Shown here piece by piece: positions 36,635-45,094 of a DNA stretch of 64,000 bases. Origin of the DNA: Balneolaceae bacterium (GTDB taxonomy: Bacteria; Bacteroidota; Rhodothermia; Balneolales; Balneolaceae); the NCBI GenBank assembly GCA_007694095.1, contig RECI01000127.1, positions 1 through 64,000 on the forward strand, read 5' to 3'. How positions within the stretch are numbered: the stretch's first letter is position 1; every line of letters starts with the position of its first letter. The position numbers were made by a program, and so were the translations under genes. The notes beneath the pieces are model-generated. The model ran no database searches, was not told where the DNA came from, and worked only from the letters and a program-made list of their open reading frames with translations.

Positions 36635-38032
36635 TTAATTAATTGACAATTGTTGTATCGGTATGCCGCCTGCTTTATAAAGCGCCGCTACCTTTTTATT
36701 CAAATTGAATACATTTTGTTTCAATAGCAGACGAAGTTCGAGTTCTTTTTGTACGGAATCGAGCAGGTCTTCAACATCTCCAAACCCAATATCGTAGTTA
36801 AGTTGTTCATTTCGTACCCAATTACGTGCAGTGACAAGGGCTTCCTCTGTTTGCCGAACTTTGACTTCTGCTATAACGGCTTCTCTGTATTTATTATTTA
36901 TTTCAAGAGTAATTCCATCGGTAACAGCTTTATGAAGATCATTTACACGCCGGTATTCTATTTCGGCACGGTCAACTGTATTTCTGATGCCTGAAAAATT
37001 TAAATTCTGGCGGATGCCAAATCCAACACCCCCGGATGCATAGTTGGTATTATTGATTATAAAAGGATTGCTTTGCCTGGGTCGGTTTGGGGTATTGGCA
37101 TAACTACCTGTTATTCCAAGAAAGAATAACGGGTACTGTTGTGCCCTGGCTGCATCAAGACCGCTTCTGAGTGCGTCGATTCCCGATTCAACACCTCTGA
37201 GTTCAGGCCTCGCATTTATAGCCATTTGCAGGTAATAGTTAAAATCCTGCAACTGAAATGCAATCGGATCAAGAAAATTTTCCTCTGGAATGAATACCTG
37301 ATTGGGACTTGCCTGAAGTGCATAGTTCCAGATTCTTCTCACAAAATCCATTCCCTCCCGAACTTCCACTTTTTGAACCTGGAATTCAGACTTAAATATC
37401 TCAAACTTAAATATGTCGGATTCTTTGATATCAGGATCTCCTTCATCGCGCATACGATACAATTCACGCTCAACCCTGTTAATTTCCCTGTCGGCTTCAT
37501 CTAAAATTCTAGATATTTCAAGTGCAAGCAGGTAACTGTAATAGAGCTCATAAAGTTGCAGTTCTGCTTCAGCTTTTACCGCATCAAACTGAAATTCAGC
37601 AGCCCTGGCACCAGATCGTGCAGCGTCAACAGCACTCCGGATTGCGCCCCAGCTGTAAATCGGCTGAATTGCGCTCAGTTCTGCACGGGTAAAAATGGCC
37701 CAGTCTTCCCAGTCATTTTCAAGATTGGGATCGAGGTAGAATTGACCGGGTGGTAGATTTCTTGGGTCTTTACTTACAACACCCGGAATTACTCCATGCT
37801 GAGAACTGAATTCAACCCTTGGTAATATGCGCTGGGACTGCGCGGTATTCACCCGGTTCTGAGCCAAATCAACGGCTCTTTGTTCGTAAGCTACTTGGCC
37901 AGAAGTTTGTAAACCGCGTTCAATAAACTGAGACAGGTTTACCCGCAGAGTATCCTGAGCCATCACCGGAAAACTTATAAATAGTATACCTGAAAAAAAT
38001 ACCGGAAACAGGTGAAAAAGTCGTTTGTACAT
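36635..38032 (-). CDS. TolC-family outer-membrane efflux protein
   Basis: A 465-aa outer-membrane channel subunit. Signal peptide (MYKRLFHLFPVFFSGILFISFPVMA), then two repeated OEP units of long coiled coil with short strands, for example QAVDLAQNRVNTAQSQRILP and RSGLDAARAQQYPLFFLGITG. It would form a trimeric tunnel through the periplasm for an RND or ABC pump. No pump genes adjoin; the RND exporter at 24.8 kb is a possible but unproven partner. It is read with mlaC. A gap of 283 bases upstream contains the terminator of tRNA-Ser. Confidence 0.88.
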   Translation of the reverse strand: MYKRLFHLFPVFFSGILFISFPVMAQDTLRVNLSQFIERGLQTSGQVAYEQRAVDLAQNRVNTAQSQRILPRVEFSSQHGVIPGVVSKDPRNLPPGQFYLDPNLENDWEDWAIFTRAELSAIQPIYSWGAIRSAVDAARSGARAAEFQFDAVKAEAELQLYELYYSYLLALEISRILDEADREINRVERELYRMRDEGDPDIKESDIFKFEIFKSEFQVQKVEVREGMDFVRRIWNYALQASPNQVFIPEENFLDPIAFQLQDFNYYLQMAINARPELRGVESGIDALRSGLDAARAQQYPLFFLGITGSYANTPNRPRQSNPFIINNTNYASGGVGFGIRQNLNFSGIRNTVDRAEIEYRRVNDLHKAVTDGITLEINNKYREAVIAEVKVRQTEEALVTARNWVRNEQLNYDIGFGDVEDLLDSVQKELELRLLLKQNVFNLNKKVAALYKAGGIPIQQLSIN

Positions 38033-38096
38033 GTTATCAAACTGAGTTAATTGAAAGACTAAGCCACAAACGATTGAATTACCACTTTATTTAACA

Positions 38097-38126
38097 GAAA
38101 AGCCCCAACCTTGGCTGGGGCTTTGA
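38097..38126 (-). terminator. Rho-independent terminator downstream of tRNA-Ser
   Basis: AAAGCCCCA (38099-38107) pairs with TGGGGCTTT (38116-38124); the minus-strand T run follows. It sits about 190 bases past the 3' end of the tRNA gene and upstream of the tolC start, so it would separate the two transcripts. Confidence 0.8.
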
Positions 38127-38315
38127 AACCACTCAGAAACAGAGATTCTTTTGAACGGAAATCATTGAAAAAAAGCATCTTAAATATCGTCTGTGAACCT
38201 TCCCTATTTTCACGGTTAATTAACATTAATAAGTGCATATGATGACTTCTCCCAAAGGCAATGCTTAACTTATCGTTTAATTAATTAACATGAATAAATT
38301 GCATCCAAAATAACG

Positions 38316-38400
38316 CGGAGGGAGAGGGATTCGAACCCCCGGAGACTTGCGCCTCAACGGTTTTCAAGACCGCCGCATTCGACCACTCTGCCATCCCTCC
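38316..38400 (-). tRNA. tRNA-Ser (anticodon TGA)
   Basis: The 85-base minus-strand sequence folds as a class II cloverleaf. The acceptor GGAGGGA pairs with TCCCTCC, and the discriminator base is G as expected for serine. The anticodon arm is GCGGTCTTGAAAACCGT with anticodon TGA. There is a long variable arm and a T-arm GGGGGTTCGAATCCC. CCA is not encoded. A truncated and interrupted copy lies 430 bases upstream (38751-38833), so this is the functional gene. Confidence 0.95.
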
Positions 38401-38476
38401 AAAAAACTAAGTAAAAGAACATTCTCAACAATCGCTAATCCTTATGGTAATACTATCTGCAAAAATACGTGTAAAG

Positions 38477-38719
38477 TTAAATAATTCCTTTCATTTTTAA
38501 ATACCTGTAACCGTCAACGCTTTTAAAAAACTGCTCTCTTTTATAAGCTTCTGACTTGGTCTGATGCTCCTCAGAATAAATTAATTTCCAGGGTTTATAT
38601 GCTTTTGTACTTCGTACTTTCCCAGCATTGTGCCTTTTCAATCTTTTATTAAGCTCACTACAGTGACCATAATAATGAGATCCATTTTTTTCGCTTCGCA
38701 ATATATAAGCGTAAAACAA
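38477..38719 (-). CDS. Small GIY-YIG nuclease-family protein beside a tRNA gene
   Basis: An 80-aa single-domain GIY-YIG protein (URI/UPF0213-like). The two strand motifs are YAYILRSEKNG and HYYGHCSEL, followed by the conserved Arg in LNKRLKRHN and Glu in SEAYKREQFFKS. Known relatives are DNA nucleases, including mobile-intron endonucleases and UvrC. The start is probably the TTG at 38719, preceded by an AGGA; no in-frame ATG precedes it. It lies between the intact tRNA-Ser and its broken copy, and its 3' end is duplicated further upstream. It could be a homing-type nuclease that travels with the tRNA segment. Confidence 0.85.
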   Translation of the reverse strand: MFYAYILRSEKNGSHYYGHCSELNKRLKRHNAGKVRSTKAYKPWKLIYSEEHQTKSEAYKREQFFKSVDGYRYLKMKGII

Positions 38720-38750
38720 TCCTTTTTCAATTTATATCAAAAAACTAATT

Positions 38751-38833
38751 CGGAGACTTGCGCCTCAGCGGTTTTTCCCATAGGGATCCCTGCGGGGCAA
38801 GACCGCCGCATTCGACCACTCTGCCATCCCTCC
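38751..38833 (-). pseudogene. Truncated tRNA-Ser copy with a palindromic insert in its anticodon loop
   Basis: The 5' two-thirds of the tRNA-Ser gene is repeated here: acceptor 5' strand, D-arm, anticodon arm and variable arm are identical to the intact gene except for one base in the variable-arm region. A 22-base insert sits inside the anticodon loop, after CTTG, and centres on the palindrome AGGGATCCCT flanked by CCC and GGG. The T-arm and the 3' acceptor strand are absent; the likeness ends at CTCCG. It cannot be a working tRNA. Confidence 0.92.
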
Positions 38834-38909
38834 AAAAAACTAAGTAAAAGAACATTCTCAACAATCGCTAATCCTTATGGTAATACTATCTGCAAAAATA
38901 CGTGTAAAG

Positions 38910-39010
38910 TTAAATAATTCCTTTCATTTTTAAATACCTGTAACCGTCAACGCTTTTAAAAAACTGCTCTCTTTTATAGGCAGTCGACTTATTTCCAGGC
39001 ACTGCAAATT
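38910..39010 (-). pseudogene. 3' remnant of a second GIY-YIG gene copy
   Basis: Bases 38910-38978 are identical to the 3' end of the GIY-YIG gene (38477-38545), including the stop codon. Past 38978 the match continues only in pieces (GACTTATTTCCAGG corresponds to two separated parts of the intact gene), so an internal deletion seems to have removed the middle, and the 5' part is gone. It is not translated into a useful protein. Confidence 0.8.
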
Positions 39011-39088
39011 AAACAGCATAAATAATAAGAATTAATTCTATGAGATAATAGTGTATTGATTTCAGAAACAATAACTCTTAATTCATTA

Positions 39089-39979
39089 TCAATCCTCTAA
39101 AGCAGCAGCACCGGACACAATTTCTGAAATCTCTGTGGTTATAGCGCTTTGTCGTGCCTGGTTGTATTTAAGCCTTAACTCCTGTTCAAGTTCCTTGGCA
39201 TTTTCAGTGGCATTATCCATTGCGGCCATCCTGGCACCTTGTTCTGAAGCATTTGATTCAAGGACTGCACGCCATAATTGCATATTTACATATACAGGTA
39301 AAATATCATCGAGAATAGTGTCTGCGTCAGGTTCAAAAATATAATCCGTTTCTATTTTTGCTGAATTCTGTCCCTTATCATCAAAAGCTTCTGTTTGAAT
39401 AGGGAGTACTTCTTCTACTAACCTGTTTTGGGAGATTACTGTTTTGAATTCGTTAAATGCAATCAAAATTTTGTCGTAAGTACCATCAGCAAAATTGCCG
39501 GACGCCCAATCCATTATATCGGAACATTGAGTGTAATTCAGATCATCAAAAAAACCCGGATATGATTTAATTACCTGATATCTCCTCTTTTTAAAATATG
39601 CCTCAGCTTTTTTTCCGATTGCAATAAGGTGAAGATTTTCAGATTTCTTGGTTTCAGAATATTTATCCTCAATGGTATTCTCAACCACCCTGAAAAGGTT
39701 GTTGTTGAATCCGCCGCAAAGCCCTCTGTCTGAACCAACAATGATCATCAAAATTTTTGATACTTCATCCGGCTGCCTGAGAAGTATGTTTGAAACCTCT
39801 TCAACATTTACCAGTTTAGAGACAACCTCACGCAATTTTTTTGAATATGGCCTTGTTGCCGTCATCCGCTGTTGTGCCTTGCGTAGTTTGGCAGCGGCCA
39901 CCATTTTCATGGCTTTTGTAATTTGCTGAGTATTTTTAATCGAGTTTATTCGATTACGTATGTCTCGTAGATTTGCCAT
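39089..39979 (-). CDS. atpG: ATP synthase gamma subunit
   Basis: Central rotor stalk of the F1 part of ATP synthase, 296 aa, cytosolic face of the inner membrane. The N-terminal helix starts ANLRDIRNRINSIKNTQQITKAMKMVAAAK, the family signature. The C-terminal helix ends with AMDNATENAKELEQELRLKYNQARQSAITTEISEIVSGAAAL. GSDRGLCGGFNNNLF is the usual Rossmann-like core. It is the last gene of the atp run, four bases after atpA. The usual following atpD and atpC (beta and epsilon) are not here, so they must lie elsewhere in the genome. Confidence 0.97.
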   Translation of the reverse strand: MANLRDIRNRINSIKNTQQITKAMKMVAAAKLRKAQQRMTATRPYSKKLREVVSKLVNVEEVSNILLRQPDEVSKILMIIVGSDRGLCGGFNNNLFRVVENTIEDKYSETKKSENLHLIAIGKKAEAYFKKRRYQVIKSYPGFFDDLNYTQCSDIMDWASGNFADGTYDKILIAFNEFKTVISQNRLVEEVLPIQTEAFDDKGQNSAKIETDYIFEPDADTILDDILPVYVNMQLWRAVLESNASEQGARMAAMDNATENAKELEQELRLKYNQARQSAITTEISEIVSGAAALED

Positions 39980-39983
39980 TTCT

Positions 39984-41600
39984 TTAAGCTTCGGCTGCGG
40001 CTAATATTTGATCGATGGTGCTTTTCGCAGTTTCAACGAGTTCATCGCCGAAAGAATCATCAAGTACACCAGTTCTGGCCAGATTTTCCATCTTTTTAGC
40101 ATATTTTACGGCTACTGTTTCAAGAAACATATTCTCAAACTCCCTGATTTTTTCAACCTGTAACCTTTCGAGCATACCAACATTGTTTATTTTTAGCAGG
40201 GCAATTTGTTTGTCTACCGAAAGTGGGTTGTATTCGCCCTGTTTCATAAGCTCTACAGTTCTTTCGCCACGTTTGAGCTGACGCTGGGTTGCCGCGTCAA
40301 GGTCAGAGCCGAATTTTGAGAATGCTTCAAGCTCTCTGTACTGGGCAAGGTCGAGTTTTAAAGTTCCGGAAAGTTTTTTCATGGCTTTTACCTGTGCAGA
40401 ACCACCAACACGTGATACAGAAATTCCAACATCAATTGCAGGTCGTATACCGGAATTAAACAGGTCAGTGTCAAGAAATATCTGACCGTCTGTTATGGAG
40501 ATAACATTAGTTGGAATATAGGCAGATACGTCACCCGCCTGGGTTTCAATGACCGGAAGGGCAGTTAGTGAACCACCGCCTTTTACTTTGGGAGCAAGTT
40601 GTTCGGGAATGTTATTCATCTGTTTTGCTACGTCATCATTCTCAATAATTTTGGCAGCTCTTTCCAAAAGCCTGCTGTGCAGATAGAACACATCACCGGG
40701 ATAAGCCTCTCGTCCGGGTGGACGTCTCAATAAAAGTGAAAGCTCCCGATAGGCAACCGCCTGTTTCGATAAGTCATCATAAATTACCAGGGCATGGCGG
40801 CCGGTATCACGAAAATATTCCCCGATAGTTGCGCCTGCAAACGGTGCGATATACCTTACGGGTGCTGTGGAACTTGCAGGGGCTGATACAATAACAGTAA
40901 ATTCGAGAGCACCGTTTTCTTTCAGGGTGTTAACTATGTTAGCAACAGTCGAACCCTTTTGACCAACTACCACATAAATACAGTAAACAGGCTTATCAGT
41001 ATCCTGGGTAAATTTTTGATTGATAATCGTATCGAGAGCTACGGCAGTCTTTCCGGTTTGCCTGTCGCCGATGATAAGCTCACGCTGCCCGCGGCCTATC
41101 GGGATCAGTGCATCAATCGGTTTTATTCCTGTTTGAAGTGGTTCGCTCACAGGTTGCCGATAAATCACACCAGGTGCTTTTCTTTCGAGAGGAAGTTCAA
41201 TGGTTTCCCCGGCTATTGAGCCTTTTCCGTCTAATGGCCTGCCAAGCGGGTCAATCACACGGCCAAGCAAGCCGTCGCCCACTTGTAATGACGCGATACT
41301 TTTTGTGCGTTTAACAGTATGGCCCTCTTCAACCACTTTCGTTGAACCGAATAGAACAATTCCAACATTATCTTCTTCAAGGTTCAGTACCATTCCAAGA
41401 ACAGGTTTTCCTTCACTGTCGATTGAATCCGGCAGTTCAACAAGTTCGCCCGCCTGTACTTTCGACAATCCATATACCCGTGCAATTCCGTCTCCTACCT
41501 CGAGAACGGTTCCCACGTCATATACCTCAGCTTCACTACTAAATCCCGAAAGTTGTTTTCTTAAAATAGCTGAAACCTCGTCAGGTCTTACTTGACTCAT
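39984..41600 (-). CDS. atpA: ATP synthase alpha subunit
   Basis: Non-catalytic nucleotide-binding subunit of F1, 538 aa. The Walker A is [13 protein letters not shown], the Walker B region has [13 protein letters not shown], and the signature near the C-terminal part is [17 protein letters not shown]. It forms the alpha3beta3 head with a beta subunit that is encoded outside this window. The gene follows atpH by 17 bases and precedes atpG by four in the same operon. A modest C-terminal extension relative to the E. coli protein ends in an Ala-rich helix (DQILAAAEA). Confidence 0.97.
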   Translation of the reverse strand: MSQVRPDEVSAILRKQLSGFSSEAEVYDVGTVLEVGDGIARVYGLSKVQAGELVELPDSIDSEGKPVLGMVLNLEEDNVGIVLFGSTKVVEEGHTVKRTKSIASLQVGDGLLGRVIDPLGRPLDGKGSIAGETIELPLERKAPGVIYRQPVSEPLQTGIKPIDALIPIGRGQRELIIGDRQTGKTAVALDTIINQKFTQDTDKPVYCIYVVVGQKGSTVANIVNTLKENGALEFTVIVSAPASSTAPVRYIAPFAGATIGEYFRDTGRHALVIYDDLSKQAVAYRELSLLLRRPPGREAYPGDVFYLHSRLLERAAKIIENDDVAKQMNNIPEQLAPKVKGGGSLTALPVIETQAGDVSAYIPTNVISITDGQIFLDTDLFNSGIRPAIDVGISVSRVGGSAQVKAMKKLSGTLKLDLAQYRELEAFSKFGSDLDAATQRQLKRGERTVELMKQGEYNPLSVDKQIALLKINNVGMLERLQVEKIREFENMFLETVAVKYAKKMENLARTGVLDDSFGDELVETAKSTIDQILAAAEA

Positions 41601-41617
41601 GTTATATCCTTAAATTT

Positions 41618-42163
41618 TTATTCTACAGATGCTGAAGCAAACCGGTCCTTCAGCTGGTTTAATTTATGTTTTACAGTTCCATCTATAACGGTATCATCAA
41701 TCCTTACAAGAATTCCGCCTAATAAATCTTCATTCACAGAAATATTGGCCTTAACTTTTTTCCCGGTAACCAGTTCAAGTTCCTTGACAAGATTGTCTAA
41801 CTGCCTGTCTCCAAGCTCGGCGGCAGTAATCACATTTACTTCAATAATGCCATTATAAATGTTGTATATATCAATGAAATGTTTGCCAATATCTTCCAGT
41901 AAATTCAATCTGCCTTTATCAGATAAAATATTGAGAAGATTTACTGTGAGTGTGTTTATTTTTTTTTCAAAAATAGTTGCAAGTGCTGCACTTTTCTGAT
42001 CTTTTTTTATTACAGGGCTTTTTAGAAAAAGCCTCAGATCATTAGAAGATCGCAACGTATTGATCATAAGCATCATATCATCATTTGCTTTTTCTAAATC
42101 ATTTTGCTCTACTGCAGCTTCTAAAAAAGCATTTGCGTATCGCCTTGCCGCCTTTGCACTCAT
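41618..42163 (-). CDS. atpH: ATP synthase delta subunit (OSCP)
   Basis: Peripheral stalk connector between F1 and subunit b, 181 aa from the preferred start. The N-terminal six-helix domain begins SAKAARRYANAFLEAAVEQND and the C-terminal part has VNVITAAELGDRQLDNLVKELELVTGKKVKANISVNEDLLGGILVRIDD, the OSCP signature. The ORF track uses a TTG two codons upstream; the ATG at 42163 is more likely. It lies two bases after the atpF stop. Confidence 0.95.
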   Translation of the reverse strand: MSAKAARRYANAFLEAAVEQNDLEKANDDMMLMINTLRSSNDLRLFLKSPVIKKDQKSAALATIFEKKINTLTVNLLNILSDKGRLNLLEDIGKHFIDIYNIYNGIIEVNVITAAELGDRQLDNLVKELELVTGKKVKANISVNEDLLGGILVRIDDTVIDGTVKHKLNQLKDRFASASVE

Positions 42164-42165
42164 GA

Positions 42166-42684
42166 TCAATTATTTTTTGATAGATCGTTGATGAAAGAAT
42201 CAACCAGGTGTTTATTCTTTTTAGAATCCAGTTCTGACCGAATGATGATTCCTGAAGCCTTTATTGCCAAATCTGCTACTTCACTTCGAAGTTCGGTTAA
42301 GGCCCGTTTCTTCTCCTGTTCTATAGCAACTTTTGCATCCTCAAGAATTTTTGCCGCATCCTTTTTGACTTTATCAATTTTTTCAGACCTCAGATTTTCG
42401 GCATCTTCAAGGGCTTCCTTCCGGATTTTTTGAGCGGCAATCTCAGCCTCCTTTAATGCTTTTTCATTTTCCCGTGAGATTGCTTCGGCTTTAGCTAGTG
42501 CCTTCTCAGCTGATTCAAGTGAATCTTTAATCCTGTCTTCCCTTTCATTGAGCGCATTCATAATGGGGGGAACAAGGTACTTGTTCATCAGGTACAGAAA
42601 TAGTAAGGTTGAAATGAGAACCCAAATTCCAAAGCCCGTATCAAACGAGAGCAAGGTTCCCCCACCCGCCATGAAATATTGCAT
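42166..42684 (-). CDS. atpF: ATP synthase subunit b
   Basis: Peripheral stalk subunit of Fo, 172 aa. One N-terminal membrane helix (about 14-34, FGIWVLISTLLFLYLMNKYL) is followed by a PPIMNALNEREDRIKDSLESAEKA motif and a long charged coiled coil reaching to the C-terminus, as in subunit b. It probably dimerises. It lies between atpE and atpH. Confidence 0.95.
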   Translation of the reverse strand: MQYFMAGGGTLLSFDTGFGIWVLISTLLFLYLMNKYLVPPIMNALNEREDRIKDSLESAEKALAKAEAISRENEKALKEAEIAAQKIRKEALEDAENLRSEKIDKVKKDAAKILEDAKVAIEQEKKRALTELRSEVADLAIKASGIIIRSELDSKKNKHLVDSFINDLSKNN

Positions 42685-42699
42685 GTTGTAACCTCTTTG

Positions 42700-42945
<246 letters not shown>

Positions 42946-42956
42946 TTATGTTGTGA

Positions 42957-44009
42957 TTAAAGTTGTACGTCCTGTGCATGAGCTACTGACGTTTCATCAT
43001 GTTCATGATGATGCTCTTCTGCAGCCATGCCTATAAACACTGCCGACAAAAGAGTAAATACATAAGCTTGTATAAGTGCTACCAAAGCCTTGAGAAAATA
43101 GAGGGCTGCCGTCAATAAAACCCAAAATATTCCTGAACCTACCCCAATAACAGCACCAAACAGATCAGTAAAAATAAAAATGAGTCCAAGAATACTTACA
43201 ATCATTATTTTTCCTGATAACATGTTTGCAAAAAGACGAATGGCAAGTGCGAACGGTTTTGTAAATAACCCCAGGAATTCGACAGGTGTGAGTATAAAGC
43301 GCGACCACCCTGGCACTCCCGGGAACATAAATACATGCTCCCAGTGATCTCTGGAACCATTAACCTGGGTAAGTACAAATGTTATCATTGCAAGTGTGGC
43401 AGTAACGGTTAAGTTTGCAGTAGCCGCAGCTGCCCATGGCAATAAGCCAAACAGGTTCATAAAGGCAATTGCCATAAAAATGGTAAAAAGATAGGGTACA
43501 AATTTTTTGTACTTATCATGAGGGATAAACTCCCTGGCAATGTCATCACGTATAAAAACAAAAAGAACCTCAAAAATATTTTGCCAGGCACCGCGCGGCT
43601 CGGTTTTTGTTCCAATTCCCCGCTTATATCGCCTTGATGCCCACAACGTGATCAGGAATGTCAAAATAAATCCAAACCATACATAAATCAGGTGCGAACT
43701 TATTGACATATCCAGCGAAATCGGCGAGCCATCAACCTGAACCAAACCAGCTTCACTTTCCATGAACATCCCGGATTCAACCGCCTTTTTTGTACTTGTG
43801 AAAAAATACCATTCCCCGCCAGCCAGAAAAATCCTTGGTAAATAAAGTTTGTTGCCCAAAGGCAGCTCAAAATAGTCGTGGTTTGATACTTTGCCTACCA
43901 CATCAATTACGCTCTCCTGCTCATTGTGTGCGTCTGCTGCTACAATAACGGGACTATTAATCAGTAGTAAAACCCAAACTACTGTAAGCCGACGCAATAT
44001 TTGGATCAT
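42957..44009 (-). CDS. atpB: ATP synthase subunit a
   Basis: Proton-channel subunit of Fo, 350 aa. The essential Arg is in PFALAIRLFANMLSGK. It has five to six membrane helices in the C-terminal two thirds. Unlike E. coli AtpB it has a cleavable-looking N-terminal signal (MIQILRRLTVVWVLLLINSPVIVAA) and about 80 extra residues on the outer side (LYLPRIFLAGGEWYFFTS), a form common in Bacteroidota-like lineages. The C-terminus is His-rich (EEHHHEHDE). It precedes atpE by 35 bases. Confidence 0.95.
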   Translation of the reverse strand: MIQILRRLTVVWVLLLINSPVIVAADAHNEQESVIDVVGKVSNHDYFELPLGNKLYLPRIFLAGGEWYFFTSTKKAVESGMFMESEAGLVQVDGSPISLDMSISSHLIYVWFGFILTFLITLWASRRYKRGIGTKTEPRGAWQNIFEVLFVFIRDDIAREFIPHDKYKKFVPYLFTIFMAIAFMNLFGLLPWAAAATANLTVTATLAMITFVLTQVNGSRDHWEHVFMFPGVPGWSRFILTPVEFLGLFTKPFALAIRLFANMLSGKIMIVSILGLIFIFTDLFGAVIGVGSGIFWVLLTAALYFLKALVALIQAYVFTLLSAVFIGMAAEEHHHEHDETSVAHAQDVQL

Positions 44010-44030
44010 GTTTAATTAACCTTCGGTAGA

Positions 44031-44411
44031 TTAGTTAGAGAATTTCCTATTTAGCAAAATCACTTCGTTTACAGAATGAAAAAGATAAGAAATAATGAAA
44101 CTAACAGTAAAGCTAAATTCATCAAAATTTAATAACACCAATATCAGGGCATAAATCAAAAGAACTATCAGAAACCTTAGAAAAAGACTGATGTAATAAA
44201 TATTTGTAAACTGTTTTGATGTGCTGTTTTTTGAAAAAAATGAGCTTGCCAGGTGCACAACAACCGCGAATAAACCCAGCATATATCCGGTAATCCAGGC
44301 AATTTTCTCATCCTCCGTTAAGAGAAATGCGATTGTTAAACTCAAAACCGCAAAACAGAAAATACTTATATAAAATATTTTGGCAGAAGGTGTTTTTTCG
44401 GAGATACCCAT
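44031..44411 (-). CDS. AtpI-like small membrane protein
   Basis: A 126-aa protein with four predicted membrane helices and a Lys/Arg-bearing third helix region (YYISLFLRFLIVLLIYAL), the layout of the ATP synthase I-chain (AtpI) family, which assists ring assembly or cation transport. The sequence match is weak, so the call rests largely on length, helices and position just ahead of atpB. The ORF track uses a TTG; the ATG at 44411 overlaps the TGA stop of the upstream gene by one base (TGATG). Confidence 0.7.
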   Translation of the reverse strand: MGISEKTPSAKIFYISIFCFAVLSLTIAFLLTEDEKIAWITGYMLGLFAVVVHLASSFFSKNSTSKQFTNIYYISLFLRFLIVLLIYALILVLLNFDEFSFTVSFIISYLFHSVNEVILLNRKFSN

Positions 44412-44626
44412 CAATCCATTTTACCCATATTCCTGATGACTTTCGAAAAAATCCCAAGCATCATTACTATACCGACACCTATTCCGGCCAGCAGAAGTAT
44501 AGGTGACGTGTCAAAAAAAGAGTCGGCCCAATACCCGGCAAGAATAGGGACACTTAGTGCTACAGCTATTTCAGCCCCAAGCCCTATATACTCAAGGTAT
44601 TTTTTATGAACCGGATCTTTGAACAA
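44411..44626 (-). CDS. AtpZ-like two-helix membrane protein
   Basis: A 71-aa protein with two membrane helices (about 14-31 and 41-60) and a YLEYIGLGAEIAVALSVPILAGYWAD start, typical of AtpZ/F0F1-ATPase-associated proteins (AtpZ/AtpI domain, DUF of that name). The start is probably the TTG at 44626; no ATG is available. It follows bactofilin by six bases and overlaps the AtpI-like gene. AtpZ with AtpI is thought to form a Mg/Ca channel or assembly factor for ATP synthase. Confidence 0.78.
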   Translation of the reverse strand: MFKDPVHKKYLEYIGLGAEIAVALSVPILAGYWADSFFDTSPILLLAGIGVGIVMMLGIFSKVIRNMGKMD

Positions 44627-44632
44627 ATGAGG

Positions 44633-45079
44633 TCAGTTTACTTCTTTTGCTGTTTTCTTTTTACTGTTTTCGGCGAATATTGTATCGGTCAGCCCATCAA
44701 GAACATCATTGCCGGCACCCATTTTGAAACTACCGTTTATTTGTGCACCTTCTTCAACCACAAGTAATTTTGTATGAATATCACCTCCAATATTTGCCGA
44801 TTGACGCAAAATGAGCCTGTTTGATACTTTGATAGTTCCGTCAACATTACCTGATACATCAGCATCTACAGATATTAAATCGCCCTGAATGTGAGCTGAT
44901 GATGCAATGATTATCTTTCCTTTGCACCTGGCTTCACCTTCAATTTTTCCTGAAATACGGATGTCGTTTTCACTTGTTATTGAACCTTTTATTTTGGTTC
45001 CCTCACTGATCATATTCAGGATGGGAGATTTTTGAGATGTATCATTCACGGTTGTCTGTTCCTTTTTATTTTTAAACAT
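44633..45079 (-). CDS. Bactofilin
   Basis: Cytoskeletal polymer-forming protein of 148 aa. The central right-handed beta-helix (about 27-120) has the repeating hydrophobic-Gly pattern of DUF583: IKGSITSENDIRISGKIEGEARCKGKIIIASSAHIQGD and LILRQSANIGGDIHTKLLVVEEGAQINGSFKMG. The termini are disordered. Bactofilins scaffold cell-wall enzymes. The gene is directly behind an M23 peptidase gene (15 bases), a pairing known from Helicobacter (CcmA with Csd peptidases) and Hyphomonas, and directly ahead of the ATP synthase genes. Confidence 0.92.
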   Translation of the reverse strand: MFKNKKEQTTVNDTSQKSPILNMISEGTKIKGSITSENDIRISGKIEGEARCKGKIIIASSAHIQGDLISVDADVSGNVDGTIKVSNRLILRQSANIGGDIHTKLLVVEEGAQINGSFKMGAGNDVLDGLTDTIFAENSKKKTAKEVN

Positions 45080-45094
45080 TTGATATGTTTTGTT

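Larger units (their letters stand above)
38340..38978. repeat. Tandem duplication of a tRNA-Ser/GIY-YIG unit
   Basis: Segment 38340-38545 recurs at 38751-38978. The offset is 411 bases before the anticodon-loop insert and 433 after it. From the anticodon stem to 38545 (about 180 bases) the copies look identical, so the event is recent or is maintained by conversion. The unit includes part of the tRNA, the 76-base spacer and the 3' end of the nuclease gene. Confidence 0.92.

Noticed and set aside
24789-38032. RND exporter, MlaC and TolC as one efflux operon
   Set aside because: They are about 9 kb apart with unrelated genes between, and no membrane-fusion protein is present.
38630-38917. 95-aa ORF over the duplicated tRNA area
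   Set aside because: It translates the tRNA copy and repeat on the wrong strand and has no coding character.
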